NCBI RefSeq assembly: GCF_900148505.1
Contig: NZ_FRXO01000007.1
Location: 62,001 to 126,000, forward strand
Direction of reading: 5' to 3'
Origin: Pseudoxanthobacter soli DSM 19599
Lineage (GTDB): Bacteria > Pseudomonadota > Alphaproteobacteria > Rhizobiales > Segnochrobactraceae
Length of the DNA stretch: 64,000 nucleotides
The notes beneath the pieces are model-generated. The model was not told where the DNA came from, made no database searches, and was given only the letters and a program-made list of their open reading frames with translations. The position numbers and the translations under genes are program-made. Shown piece after piece: positions 9,561 through 18,879 of the stretch. Position 1 is the first letter of the stretch; every line of letters starts with the position of its first letter.

Positions 9561-9600
9561 CGGCGCCGCCCTGCCCGGCTGACGGGCAAGGGCGGCGCCG
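9561..9600 (+). terminator. strong stem-loop after the binding-protein gene
   Basis: A 17-bp GC-rich inverted repeat with one bulged A and a five-base loop (gctga), six bases after the stop codon. No T-run follows, so it more likely stabilises the upstream mRNA or attenuates the permease genes than ends transcription fully. That would keep the binding protein in excess. Confidence 0.6.
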
Positions 9601-9734
9601 CGCGGGTCTTTCGCACGGCAGTTCTTCCGCGCGCAGATCTTTCGAAGTTCGACCGGCCTTCCCGCACGGCGGCGCGCCTTCCGGCGCGGACGGCAGCGCA
9701 TGCCGCGAGGCAGGCCTCTTTCAAGGCGCACCAG

Positions 9735-10643
9735 ATGGCCGCAACAGCCACCTTCGAACAGCGCCGGCGCGTCGTCGGCCTTCTCTTCGTCGTGCCCGCG
9801 CTTGTGGTGCTGGCGGCGATCCTCGGCTATCCCATCGTGGAATCGGTGCTGCTCGCCACCCAGAAGGTGCAGCTCAGCGCCGGCCAGATCAGCCGCAGCT
9901 TCATCGGCCTCGGCAATTTCGAGCGCCTTCTCGGCGACGAGGCCTTCCGCCGCGCGGTCGCCAACACGCTCTATTTCTCGCTGGCGGAGGTGGTGCTCGT
10001 CGTCGCCATAGGCCTCGGGATCGCCGTGCTCCTCAACCATCCGCTCGGCCGGTTCGGGGCGTTCCGCATCCTGCTTGTGGTGCCGTGGGCGATCGCGCCG
10101 GTCGCGAACGCGGTGCTGTGGAAGTGGATCCTCAACGCCAATTACGGCGTGCTGAACGGGCTTCTGAAGTCGCTCGGGCTGATCAGCTACAATCAGGTCT
10201 GGCTCGGCAGCCCGGCCTCGGCGCTCAATTTCCTGCTGCTGGTGGACGTCTGGAAGTCGGTGCCGTTCGTGGCGCTGCTGATGCTCGCCGGACTTCAGCG
10301 GGTGCCGTCGATCCTCTACCGCGCCGCCTACATGGACGGGGCGAACCGCTTCCAGGGCTTCGTCCACATCACCCTGCCCTCGATCCGCAGCGCCATCGCC
10401 ATCGCCGTGGTGCTCCAGACCATCTGGTCGCTCAGGGTGTTCGACATCGTGTTCGTGCTGACCCGCGGCGGGCCGGCGGATGCCACCGTGCTGATGAATT
10501 TCCTCGCCTACCGCGTGACCTTCAATTTCCTCGATATCGGCTATGGCGCGGCCATCGCCAACATCGTGTTCATCCTCACGCTGCTGCTCGCCGCGCTCTA
10601 TATCCGGCTGATGCGGCCGCGCCGTCCGGGAGCCGGCCGATGA
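9735..10643 (+). CDS. ABC sugar transporter permease (MalF/UgpA type)
   Basis: First inner-membrane subunit of the importer, 302 residues with six predicted membrane helices. The permease EAA loop appears as AAYMDGANRFQGFVHITLP, the contact site for the ATPase. ATG 9735 (MAATATFEQ) is chosen because it gives the family length and puts the first helix at residues 12-34. The frame is open far upstream only because of high GC. Its stop overlaps the next start (ATGA). Confidence 0.88.
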   Translation: MAATATFEQRRRVVGLLFVVPALVVLAAILGYPIVESVLLATQKVQLSAGQISRSFIGLGNFERLLGDEAFRRAVANTLYFSLAEVVLVVAIGLGIAVLLNHPLGRFGAFRILLVVPWAIAPVANAVLWKWILNANYGVLNGLLKSLGLISYNQVWLGSPASALNFLLLVDVWKSVPFVALLMLAGLQRVPSILYRAAYMDGANRFQGFVHITLPSIRSAIAIAVVLQTIWSLRVFDIVFVLTRGGPADATVLMNFLAYRVTFNFLDIGYGAAIANIVFILTLLLAALYIRLMRPRRPGAGR

Positions 10644-11488
10644 GCTACGCGCGCTATCGCCGGGGCGGCCCGGCGTTCAGTCTTGCCGTTACCGCGGGCC
10701 TCGCGCTGTTCGTGGTGTGGTCGGCCGCGCCGGTCGTGTGGCTGGTGCTGTCGAGCGTGCTCGACCAGAGCGCGCTGATCGCGCAGCCGCCCGACATCTC
10801 GCTCGAGCATTTCACGCTGTCGAACTTCGTGACCGTGTTCGGCTCCGCCGCCGCCCTCGGTCACGGCATCCTCAACTCGCTGATCGTGTCGGTGTTCTCG
10901 ACCGCGGTCTCGCTGGCGCTCGGCGCGCCGGCGGCCTATGCCCTCGCCCGGCTTTCGGTGCCCAGGGCGAACGCGCTGTCGTTCCTGATCCTCGCCACGC
11001 AGATGCTGCCCGGCATCGCCATCGCCATCCCGCTGTTCCTCGTCATCAGCCGCCTCGGCCTGATCGACAACGTGCTGGCGCTCGGCACCGTCTACCTGTC
11101 GTTCAACCTGCCGATCGTGATCTGGATCCTGCGCGGCTTCTTCCTCGGCATTCCGCCCGGCATCGAGCGGGCGGCGGCCATCGACGGCGCGGGCGTGTTC
11201 GCCACCTTCTGGCATGTGGTGCTGCCGATCTCGATCCCCCCGCTCGGCGCGGCGGCGGTGTTCGCCTTCGTCGAAGCCTGGAACGAGTTCTTCTTCGCGC
11301 TGATCCTGACGCGGCAGTCGGCCCAGACCGTGCCGCTCGTGATCTCGGCCTTCGCCGGCCAGTACCAGACCGTGTTCGGCCAGATGATGGCCGCGGCCGT
11401 GATCAGCGTCGCCCCCGTGATCCTGCTCGCCATCGTGTTCCGCGACCAGATCGTGCGCGGCTTCGCAGACGGCATGATGAAAGGATGA
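10640..11488 (+). CDS. ABC sugar transporter permease (MalG/UgpE type)
   Basis: Second permease, 282 residues with six predicted membrane helices and the EAA-type loop ERAAAIDGAGVFATFWHVVLP. It starts by a four-base ATGA overlap with the previous permease and ends by the same overlap with the ATPase gene, so all three should be translationally coupled. It forms the transmembrane channel together with the preceding subunit. Confidence 0.9.
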   Translation: MSYARYRRGGPAFSLAVTAGLALFVVWSAAPVVWLVLSSVLDQSALIAQPPDISLEHFTLSNFVTVFGSAAALGHGILNSLIVSVFSTAVSLALGAPAAYALARLSVPRANALSFLILATQMLPGIAIAIPLFLVISRLGLIDNVLALGTVYLSFNLPIVIWILRGFFLGIPPGIERAAAIDGAGVFATFWHVVLPISIPPLGAAAVFAFVEAWNEFFFALILTRQSAQTVPLVISAFAGQYQTVFGQMMAAAVISVAPVILLAIVFRDQIVRGFADGMMKG

Positions 11489-12582
11489 ACCGCGTGTCGC
11501 AGAGTTCCACGCCGGCAATCGAGCTTCGCCGGGTCTCCAAGTCGTTCGGCGCCGTGCAGGTCTGCCACGACATCGAGCTTGCCGTCGAACAGGGCGAGTT
11601 CGTCACGCTGCTCGGCTCGTCGGGCTGCGGCAAGACGACGACGCTCAATATGGTGGCCGGGCTGGAGGACGCCTCGTCCGGCGAGATCCTGATGCACGGG
11701 CGCCGCGTCAACGACCTGTCGCCGGTCGACCGCGATGTCGCCATGGTGTTCCAGAACTACGCGCTCTATCCGCACATGACGGTGGCCGAGAACATTGGCT
11801 TCACCCTGAAGATGCGGAAGGTGCCGCGCGACGATATCCGCCGGCGGGTCGAGGCGGTCGCCGCCGCGCTCGAACTCGGCCATGTGATGGAGCGGCTGCC
11901 GGCGCAGCTTTCCGGCGGCCAGCAGCAGCGCGTCGCCATCGGCCGCGCGCTGGTGCGCGAGCCGAAGGTTTTCCTGTTCGACGAGCCGTTCTCCAATCTC
12001 GACGCCGCGCTGCGCGTGAAGATGCGCGCGGAGGTCAAGCAGCTTCACCAGCGCCTCGGCGTCACCTCGCTGTTCGTCACCCACGACCAGGAGGAGGCGA
12101 TGTCGATCTCCGACCGCATCGCGGTGATGTATCGCGGCCGGGTGGAGCAGTTCGGCACGCCGGAAGAAATCTACGCCCGCCCGGCGACGCGCTATGTCGC
12201 GACCTTCATCGGCAGCCCGCAGATGGAACTCGCCGCCGCAACCGTGGAGGCGGTCGACGGAGAGCCCGCCGTGCGGCTCGGTGCCACGACGATCCCGCTT
12301 GCCGGCCGCACCGGGCTTCGGCCGGGTCAAGCGGTGGAGGTCGGCGTGCGGCCGGAGCATATCCGCCTCGCGGCCACTGACACGGCCGGCGGCGTGCCGG
12401 CAACCGTCACGCTGGTGCAGCCGGTCGGCCCCGCGACCCACGTCACGCTTGCCTGGGACGGCGGCGGGGCCGTGGCCTCCGTGCCGGGCTTCGTGCGGCG
12501 CGAGGTCGGCAGCGCCGTGCGTGCGGTGATCGATCCCGACCGTGTCCTCGTGTTCGACGGGGAAACCGGTCGCAGCCTTTGA
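11485..12582 (+). CDS. ABC sugar transporter ATP-binding protein (UgpC/MsmX type)
   Basis: Cytoplasmic ATPase of the importer, 365 residues. Walker A is GSSGCGKTT, the signature LSGGQQQR, Walker B VFLFDEP and the switch histidine lies in VTHDQEEA. After about residue 240 it carries the TOBE/OB regulatory domain typical of CUT1 ATPases, with VRPEHIRL. The start is ATG 11485, overlapping the upstream stop. No sugar-specific catabolic enzyme follows, so further processing genes must lie elsewhere. Confidence 0.92.
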   Translation: MNRVSQSSTPAIELRRVSKSFGAVQVCHDIELAVEQGEFVTLLGSSGCGKTTTLNMVAGLEDASSGEILMHGRRVNDLSPVDRDVAMVFQNYALYPHMTVAENIGFTLKMRKVPRDDIRRRVEAVAAALELGHVMERLPAQLSGGQQQRVAIGRALVREPKVFLFDEPFSNLDAALRVKMRAEVKQLHQRLGVTSLFVTHDQEEAMSISDRIAVMYRGRVEQFGTPEEIYARPATRYVATFIGSPQMELAAATVEAVDGEPAVRLGATTIPLAGRTGLRPGQAVEVGVRPEHIRLAATDTAGGVPATVTLVQPVGPATHVTLAWDGGGAVASVPGFVRREVGSAVRAVIDPDRVLVFDGETGRSL

Positions 12583-12586
12583 TCAT

Positions 12587-12616
12587 CCTCGTCAGAGGCA
12601 ATCGGCCCTGACGAGG
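12587..12616 (+). terminator. stem-loop after sugar ABC operon
   Basis: CCTCGTCAG and CTGACGAGG form a perfect 9-bp stem with a 12-base loop just after the ATPase stop codon. There is no clear T-run, so efficiency is uncertain. It is the only hairpin separating the operon from the repeat element and aminotransferase downstream. Confidence 0.45.
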
Positions 12617-12667
12617 CGACGAGACGACCCGAACCGCCCGCCCGATCCGGCATGCGGCCGGCGGCGG

Positions 12668-12785
12668 CTAGAGCGCTTTCCGATCTGACGGAATCGTCAG
12701 ATCGACAAGAATTCGCTCCAGATTCAAAGGGTTGAGCATATCCTTGTCGTTCAGATCGGTTCGATCTGAACGGGATATGCTCTAA
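12668..12785 (-). repeat. interspersed palindromic repeat, copy A
   Basis: A 118-base element bounded by CTAGAGCG and ATGCTCTA. It contains two inverted repeats: GATCTGACG..CGTCAGATC, and CGTTCAGATCGG next to CGATCTGAACG. It belongs to the same family as elements at 49113-49343, 51305-51420 and 56944-56996, and lies in the opposite orientation to the 49-kb copies. It sits directly upstream of the aminotransferase and contains no coding capacity. Confidence 0.8.
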
Positions 12786-12837
12786 CGACTGCACAAGAAC
12801 ACGCGACTGCACAAGAACAAGCCGAAAGGTGAAACCG

Positions 12838-14217
12838 ATGACCAAGCCCGTTCTGTCGAATTCGATCGCGGCCCGCGACGTCGCCTTCCACATCCATTCC
12901 CAGACCAACCCGCAGCTGATCGAGCGCGACGGCCCGCTCGTGGTGGCGCGCGGCGAAGGCGTGCGCGTGTTCGACGCCGCCGGAAAGGGCTATCTCGACG
13001 CGATGGCGGGGCTGTGGTGCGCCTCGCTCGGCTTCACCAACGACCGGCTGGCGGCGGCGGCGGCGAAGCAATATGCCGAGCTCGGCTTCTATCACACCTT
13101 CTTCCAGCGCACCCAGGAAGGGGTGGCGACACTGGCGGAGAAGCTGGTGGAACTGACCGGGATGGAGGGCGGCAAGGCCTATTTCGCCACATCCGGCTCC
13201 GAGGCGAACGAGACCATGGTCAAGCTCGCCTGGGTCTATCACACCGTGCGCGGCAAGCCGACCAAGCGCAAGGTGATCGCCCGCGAGCGGGCGTTCCACG
13301 GCTCCACCATCGCGGCGGCCTCGATGTGCGGCCTCGAATTCATGCACCGGGAATTCGGCCTGCCGCTGCCGGGCTTCCTGCACACGCTCTGCCCCTCGCC
13401 CTATCGCGGCATGCTGGAAGGCGAGGACGAGGCCGCGTTCGTGGAGCGGCTGGCGGACGAACTCGAAAAGCTGATTCTGCGCGAGGGGCCGGATTCGATC
13501 GCCGCCTTCATCGCCGAGCCGATCAATGCCGGTGGCGGCATCATCGTGCCGCCGGCCCGCTACTTCGCCCGCATCGAGGCGGTGCTGAAGAAATACGACA
13601 TCCTGTTCCTCGACGACGAGATCGTCTGCGGCTTCGGCCGCACCGGCAACTGGTTCGGCAAGGAGACCGTTGGGGCGAAGCCGCAGATGATGGCGCTCGC
13701 CAAGGGGTTGTCGTCGTCCTACTTCCCGATCTCGGCCGTGGTGGTGGCGCCGGAAATCTACGAGGCGCTGAAGGAGTTCAACAAGGCCGGCGGCAATTTC
13801 GGCCACGGCTTCACCAATTCGGGCCATCCGGTCGGTGTCGCCATCGCGCTGGAGGCGATCCGCATCTACGAGGAGATGAACGTCGTCGAGCATGTCCGCA
13901 AGCTGGGCGCGCGGCTGAAGGGCCACTTCGACGCGCTTGCGGCGGCATCCCCCATCATCGGCGAAGTGCGCGGGGCGGGCCTGATGCTCGGCATCGAGAT
14001 CGTGGCCGACAAGGAAACCCGTGTCCCGTTCGATCCGCACCTTCAGGCCGGTATGCAGTTCGACCGCATCGCCTACGACAACGGCCTGATCGCGCGGTGC
14101 ATGGGCGACGTGCTCGGCTTCTCGCCGCCGGTGATCGTCACCGAGGACGACGTGGACGAAATCGCCGACAAGGTGGCGCGCAGCCTCAAGTCGCTCGAGG
14201 CCTATCTCGGCCGTTGA
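12838..14217 (+). CDS. class III (omega) aminotransferase, PLP-dependent
   Basis: Transfers an amino group, usually from an omega-amino acid or amine, to pyruvate or a 2-oxo acid. It has 459 residues. The PLP lysine is Lys289 (MALAKG), Asp260 in FLDDEIVCGFGRTG holds the pyridine nitrogen, and GSEANE near 120 binds phosphate. ATG 12838 is preferred over an in-frame GTG at 12829 because AAAGGTGA is correctly spaced before it. It stands alone behind a repeat element. The MFS gene converges on it from the right. Substrate (beta-alanine, GABA, polyamine, taurine) cannot be assigned from motifs. Confidence 0.9.
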   Translation: MTKPVLSNSIAARDVAFHIHSQTNPQLIERDGPLVVARGEGVRVFDAAGKGYLDAMAGLWCASLGFTNDRLAAAAAKQYAELGFYHTFFQRTQEGVATLAEKLVELTGMEGGKAYFATSGSEANETMVKLAWVYHTVRGKPTKRKVIARERAFHGSTIAAASMCGLEFMHREFGLPLPGFLHTLCPSPYRGMLEGEDEAAFVERLADELEKLILREGPDSIAAFIAEPINAGGGIIVPPARYFARIEAVLKKYDILFLDDEIVCGFGRTGNWFGKETVGAKPQMMALAKGLSSSYFPISAVVVAPEIYEALKEFNKAGGNFGHGFTNSGHPVGVAIALEAIRIYEEMNVVEHVRKLGARLKGHFDALAAASPIIGEVRGAGLMLGIEIVADKETRVPFDPHLQAGMQFDRIAYDNGLIARCMGDVLGFSPPVIVTEDDVDEIADKVARSLKSLEAYLGR

Positions 14218-14271
14218 CCGCCGGCCGGACGCCGCCGCGCCCGGCAGGGCCGACGGCGCCGTGCCGCCCTG

Positions 14272-15438
14272 CTACCGTCCGCCGACCCAGCTGCTGCTGA
14301 AGGCGACGCCGAGGAGCAGCACGGAGAGCAGCAGGAACGCGGCGGGCAGGCTCGCCGCGTGGGCGACGAAGCCGATGGCCGCGGGGCCGGCGAGGATGCC
14401 GAGATAGCCGAGCGTGGAGATCGCCGGAACGGCGATGTGCTCCGGCATGGTCTTCTGCCGCCCGACCGCCGAATAGAGCACCGGCACGATGTTCGAGCAG
14501 CCGGCGCCGACCAGCGCGAAGCCGAGGAACCCGGCCAGCGGATGGGCGATCAGCGTTGCCACCGCGAAGCCGGCCGCCGCGAGGATGCCGCCGCCGAGCA
14601 TGATGACGCGAGGCCCCAGCCGGCGAACGATGCGGTCGCCCGTCAGCCGACCGATGGTCATCGTCAAGGCGAACGCACTGTAACCGAACCCGGCATGGGC
14701 CGGATCGAGCCCGCGCTCCGCGCTGAGGAAGACCGAACTCCAGTCGAGCACCGATCCTTCGGCGAGGAACAGGATGAAGCAGAGGATGCCGATGAACAGC
14801 ACGATGCCGCGCGGCACCGCGAAGGCCGGGCCGTCGCCCTCCCCGCCATAGGGCAGCAGTGCCGGCCCTGCCGCCATGATCGCGAGGACGATAAGGCCGG
14901 CCACCACGAGGGCGGCGGCGAGCGGCGAGGCACCCAGCATCAGGAGCAGGCTGACGCCGCCCGCCCCAAGGATGCCGCCGACGCTGAACAGGCCGTGGAA
15001 TCCCGACATCATCGTGCGGCCGCTGGCGCGCTCGACGATGACCGCCTGGATGTTCATGACGCAGTCGACCGAGCCGACGCCGGCGCCGAACACGAACAGC
15101 ATCGCGGCCAAAAGCACCGGCGAGGTCAGCACCGGAAGCAGCGGCAGCGACACGCAGATCACCGCGGAAGCGACGATGAGGGCCAGTCGGCAGCCGAACC
15201 GGGCTGCGATCGCACCCGACAGCGGCATGGTCACCAGCGAACCGGCGCCGAAGCACAAAAGCAGCAGGCCGAGCGCGCCTTCGTCGAGCCCGGTGTTCGC
15301 CTTGGCGAACGGCACCAGCGGCGCCCACGCCGCCATGCCGAAGCCGGCGATGAAGAACACGATGCGCGTGGCGCGCTGCTCGGCCCGGCCCGGCAGGGGC
15401 CGGCCGGTGCGGGCGGGAGTGCTGGCGGTGGCATCCAT
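14272..15438 (-). CDS. MFS transporter
   Basis: Major facilitator permease, 388 residues from ATG 15438 (MDATAST) with about twelve hydrophobic helices. It has the loop-2 type segment AARFGCRLAL and the mid-protein GRLTGDRIVRRLG. Longer in-frame starts up to 15615 exist but would add a non-membrane arginine-rich tail, so the shorter start is chosen. The relatives I recognise are generic efflux or sugar-type MFS proteins; substrate unknown. It is transcribed alone toward the aminotransferase. Confidence 0.82.
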   Translation of the reverse strand: MDATASTPARTGRPLPGRAEQRATRIVFFIAGFGMAAWAPLVPFAKANTGLDEGALGLLLLCFGAGSLVTMPLSGAIAARFGCRLALIVASAVICVSLPLLPVLTSPVLLAAMLFVFGAGVGSVDCVMNIQAVIVERASGRTMMSGFHGLFSVGGILGAGGVSLLLMLGASPLAAALVVAGLIVLAIMAAGPALLPYGGEGDGPAFAVPRGIVLFIGILCFILFLAEGSVLDWSSVFLSAERGLDPAHAGFGYSAFALTMTIGRLTGDRIVRRLGPRVIMLGGGILAAAGFAVATLIAHPLAGFLGFALVGAGCSNIVPVLYSAVGRQKTMPEHIAVPAISTLGYLGILAGPAAIGFVAHAASLPAAFLLLSVLLLGVAFSSSWVGGR

Positions 15439-15658
15439 GGGAACGGCGGTCTCGAAAAGGAGGCTGAGGGCGCGGCCGTCGGCCCGAAGCCCCGGCATGT
15501 GATCCCGTTCTATCATAACGTGGGATGAACGGAAGCATCCCGGCTGCCGGCGTCGGCAATTGTACCGGTCCGCCGGACTTTGTTCCACCCAAGCACGTTT
15601 GCGCCGGCTTGGCACATCCGCGCGGACACACCGCCGTTCCGCGGCGGATGCGCGTCCG

Positions 15659-16525
15659 TCAGTTCACGATGGCGACGCTCGCGGTGCGGCCGGCGACGAG
15701 GTGGACGCCTTCGGGCACCGCGTCGAGCGCGATGCGGACGGGCACGCGCTGGGCGAGGCGAACCCAGGTGAAGGTGGGGTTGACGTTGGCGAGCAGGCTT
15801 GCGGAATCGGCGCGCTCGCGGTCGTCGATCCCGCCGGCGATGCCCTCGACGCGGCCCTTCAGCCTGACGTCGCTGCCCATCAGGCGCACGACGGCCGGCT
15901 CGCCGAGACGGATGCGGTCGATCTTGTTCTCTTCGAAATAGCCGGCGACGTAGAACGAATCCTCGTCGATCAGGGCCGTGACCGCATTGCCGGCGGAGAC
16001 ATAGTCGCCGGGCTGGAGCGAGAAGTTGGCCATGATGCCGTTGACCGGCGCCTTGATCTCGGAGCGGTCGAGATTGAGGCGCGCCACGTCGCGCTCGACG
16101 AGGGCCTGCCGCCACGCGGCGTCGGCCTGCTGCTCGGCGGTCTCGATCTGCTCCTGCTTCTGGCGGCTGACGGTGTCTTCGCTGAGCTTGCTGTAGCGGT
16201 CGAGATCTCGCCCCGCCATGTCGAGCGCGGCCTTGGCGTTGTCGACGCGGGTTTCGGCCTGCTGGAGCGCGAGGCGGTAACGCGCGGTGTCGATGCGGAA
16301 CAGCACCTCGCCCTTCCGGACGTGGTCGTTATCGCCGACGAGAACCTCGCTGACGATGCCGGAGACGTCGGGCGCGATGCGGACCACGTCGGCGCGGACC
16401 TTGCCGTCCCGGGTCCAGGGTTCGTTCATGTAGTAGTCCCACAGGTGCCAGCCGAGTGCACCGGCAAGGCAGACCATGGCGATCGTCAGCAGAAAGCGAC
16501 CGCCGTGAGCGAAAAGCGGTTTCAT
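15659..16525 (-). CDS. HlyD/AaeA-type membrane fusion protein
   Basis: Periplasmic adaptor of an aromatic-acid or drug efflux pump, 288 residues. One N-terminal membrane anchor (about 10-30) is followed by a biotinyl-lipoyl half-motif, an alpha-helical hairpin (about 85-150, QQAETRVDNAKAALD), a second lipoyl half (SEIKAPVNGIM) and a beta-barrel. ATG 16525 overlaps the stop of the preceding small membrane protein (ATGA), giving tight coupling in the order FUSC, DUF1656, HlyD. This order matches AaeBXA-type systems. Confidence 0.9.
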   Translation of the reverse strand: MKPLFAHGGRFLLTIAMVCLAGALGWHLWDYYMNEPWTRDGKVRADVVRIAPDVSGIVSEVLVGDNDHVRKGEVLFRIDTARYRLALQQAETRVDNAKAALDMAGRDLDRYSKLSEDTVSRQKQEQIETAEQQADAAWRQALVERDVARLNLDRSEIKAPVNGIMANFSLQPGDYVSAGNAVTALIDEDSFYVAGYFEENKIDRIRLGEPAVVRLMGSDVRLKGRVEGIAGGIDDRERADSASLLANVNPTFTWVRLAQRVPVRIALDAVPEGVHLVAGRTASVAIVN

Positions 16526-16743
16526 AGCGGAATCCGGTTCAGGATGAGGGCGGCAGCGCCCAGGAGGCAGAAATAGAGCGCGGCGTCGAACAGCGGCCGA
16601 TGCCACACCAGCCGGTAGAAGCCGGCCATGGCGAGCAGCCGCCGGGCCAGTGCGCTGGCGAAGAAGCAGGCGAGCGCGAGGACGCCGATGGTCGGCACAT
16701 AGATGCCGTAGATATCGAGTTCTGGTGTCATGTCGGACCTCAT
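16522..16743 (-). CDS. DUF1656 small membrane protein (AaeX-like)
   Basis: A 73-residue protein with two hydrophobic helices, the first starting IYGIYVPTIGVLAL and the second LFDAALYFCLLGAAAL. This family sits between the FUSC permease and the HlyD adaptor in AaeBXA efflux operons. Its start overlaps the stop of the FUSC gene (ATGA) and its stop overlaps the HlyD start, so it is certainly co-translated. Its own function is not established. Confidence 0.88.
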   Translation of the reverse strand: MRSDMTPELDIYGIYVPTIGVLALACFFASALARRLLAMAGFYRLVWHRPLFDAALYFCLLGAAALILNRIPL

Positions 16744-18851
16744 GCCGCTTTCAGGAGCGGCACCGGCTCGGGCCCCTGAAAGGGCGGAGCCGCTGGAAAC
16801 AGGGTGCAGCGGAGAGAAACAAGCGCGAGTCTGGCCCGCGCGGCGGCCGTGGAGCCGCTGGCGGCAAGCACGGCTTCGAGGGCCGCGTCCAGCGCCGTGA
16901 GCAGAAAGACGGCGTTTTCGCCGGACCCGACGCCGGCCTCTCGCCCGCCGAGTGTGCCGTAATAGGTGCCGGCAGCGGCCAGCGCCGCCTCGACGGCATC
17001 ACCGGCCTCGCGGGGGAGCGCGTCGCGGTGCGCCCGCAGATCGATGATGTTGAGACCGTTGCGCAGGTCGCGCACGAGATCCGTCCCGGCGACGTCGGAA
17101 CCGGCCGGGATGGCGGCAAGCCGGGGCGCCAGCAGGCCGAAGCGGTCGAGCATTCGGTAGAGCAGGGCATCGAACGCGGCGGCGCGGTTTGCGGAGCGGG
17201 CGCCCTCGGCGGCGGCGACGATGTCGGACCAGCCGGCCCGCACGAGCCGTCTCGCGCTCCATTCCGCCCCGACGGAGCGCACCAGCGAGGTGACGCAGGC
17301 GGCGGCGGCGATTCCAACCACCGTGGCGAGGTTGGAATTGAGGAACGTGCCGAGGTCGTGGGTCGCGCGCGACTGGAGCATGAGCATGTAGGGAAGATTG
17401 ACGCAGAGCACCATGCCGACGAGGAAGCGAGAGGGGATCGCGAGCAGGATGCCGGCGGGCACAAGGAACAGACCGAGGATGAGGGCGAGCGGCAGGAAGC
17501 CGTCGACCAGAGGCATCACCGCAAACTCGAACACGAATGCCGCGCCGGTCACGGGCAGCAGCAGCCAGCAGAATTTTTTCATCACCGGAACGGGGTCGTC
17601 CATGGTGGCGAACAGGCAGCAGAAGATGCCGGCCATCATCACCGCGCCGCCGCCGTGCGGCCAGCCGGTGGCGATCCAGAGCGCCGTCGTCAGGCAGGTG
17701 GCGAGCACGACCGAGAACCCGGACATGAGCGCCATGCCCCAGTCGCGGTGCATCGGGCGGTTCTCGACCTTCGCATCGTAGCGCTGCCACCGCAGCTGGC
17801 GGCGGGCGCCCGAGGCGATCTCGCCGCGCAGGTCGATGCAGTCGCTCCAGACCTGGACGAGATCGCAGATGCGCGCGGCAAAGTTGAGCGCCAGCAGGCT
17901 GTCCCACTGCACCGTCTCACGCGCGCCCTCTTCCACGGCCGCAAGGCGGGCGAGCAGCACGGCGCGGCGATCCTCGGTGAGTTCGCCGCCGCTTTCGAGC
18001 CAGATGCAGGTTTCGTCGACGAGCGCCTGCACCGCGGCCGGCCAGCGACCGCGGGCCTCGCAACCGTCGTCCATCCGCGCCCTGGCGGCGATCAGATCCG
18101 TGATGCCGGAGACGACCGGGAGCAGCGCCACCATCCTGCGCTGGAGGACGCGCAGCGGCGGCACGATATCGCGCAAGGCGGACGTGTCGTAGGCGATGTG
18201 GGTGGTGAAGGCATTGAGATCGACCGCGTCGGCGGCAAGGCGACGGCGATCCGCGAGCGCGGCCGGCGTCCCTCCGTCGCCGCGCAGGCTTTCCAGGGCA
18301 AGCCGCGAACCGTCCTTCAGCCAGGCATCGATGCGCGCCGCCAGCACCGGGCCGGCGTGGCGCGGAAACACCAGCCGGCTGACGAGCGCCGCGCAGACGA
18401 TGCCGATCGCGATCTCCTCCACCCGTCCGACCGCGTAGTCGAAGGCGGTCTGCGGCGCGGAGACGATCGCGAAGCTCGTCAGCGCGGCGGTATAGCCCGC
18501 CAGCATGAAGGCATAGCTGCGCGGGCTGCGGTCGAGCAGGCTGACGACGAGGCACCCGCCCATCCACAGTGCGAGGGCAAGCGTCAGAAGTTCCGGCGCA
18601 TCGATCAGGTTCGGCACCATGACGACGCACGCGATGCCGCCGACAACCGTGCCGATCAGACGGTAGACCGCCTTGGAGGTGGTGGCGCCGGAGAGCGGAT
18701 GGGCGACGATATAGACCGCGCCCACCGCCCAATAGGGATTGGGCAGGTCGAACGTCAGCGCGATCCACAGCGCGAGCATCGCTGCGGCGAATGTCTTCAG
18801 GGAAAAGACGACGTCCCAGAACCCGGGAGCGGCGGCGACTGTCTTGGTCAT
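16740..18851 (-). CDS. FUSC-family efflux permease (AaeB-like)
   Basis: Inner-membrane component of a p-hydroxybenzoate/fusaric-acid-type exporter, 703 residues from ATG 18851 (MTKTVAAAPG). It has two FUSC halves, each with a cluster of membrane helices (about 15-170 and 355-510) followed by a soluble helical region. The first half carries the family segment NPYWAVGAVYIVAHP. Longer upstream starts would overlap the MarR gene and lack membrane character. It is the first gene of the efflux operon, directly behind the MarR regulator. Confidence 0.9.
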   Translation of the reverse strand: MTKTVAAAPGFWDVVFSLKTFAAAMLALWIALTFDLPNPYWAVGAVYIVAHPLSGATTSKAVYRLIGTVVGGIACVVMVPNLIDAPELLTLALALWMGGCLVVSLLDRSPRSYAFMLAGYTAALTSFAIVSAPQTAFDYAVGRVEEIAIGIVCAALVSRLVFPRHAGPVLAARIDAWLKDGSRLALESLRGDGGTPAALADRRRLAADAVDLNAFTTHIAYDTSALRDIVPPLRVLQRRMVALLPVVSGITDLIAARARMDDGCEARGRWPAAVQALVDETCIWLESGGELTEDRRAVLLARLAAVEEGARETVQWDSLLALNFAARICDLVQVWSDCIDLRGEIASGARRQLRWQRYDAKVENRPMHRDWGMALMSGFSVVLATCLTTALWIATGWPHGGGAVMMAGIFCCLFATMDDPVPVMKKFCWLLLPVTGAAFVFEFAVMPLVDGFLPLALILGLFLVPAGILLAIPSRFLVGMVLCVNLPYMLMLQSRATHDLGTFLNSNLATVVGIAAAACVTSLVRSVGAEWSARRLVRAGWSDIVAAAEGARSANRAAAFDALLYRMLDRFGLLAPRLAAIPAGSDVAGTDLVRDLRNGLNIIDLRAHRDALPREAGDAVEAALAAAGTYYGTLGGREAGVGSGENAVFLLTALDAALEAVLAASGSTAAARARLALVSLRCTLFPAAPPFQGPEPVPLLKAA

Positions 18852-18879
18852 GGCTGCATGCGATCTGGCGGGACGGTCG

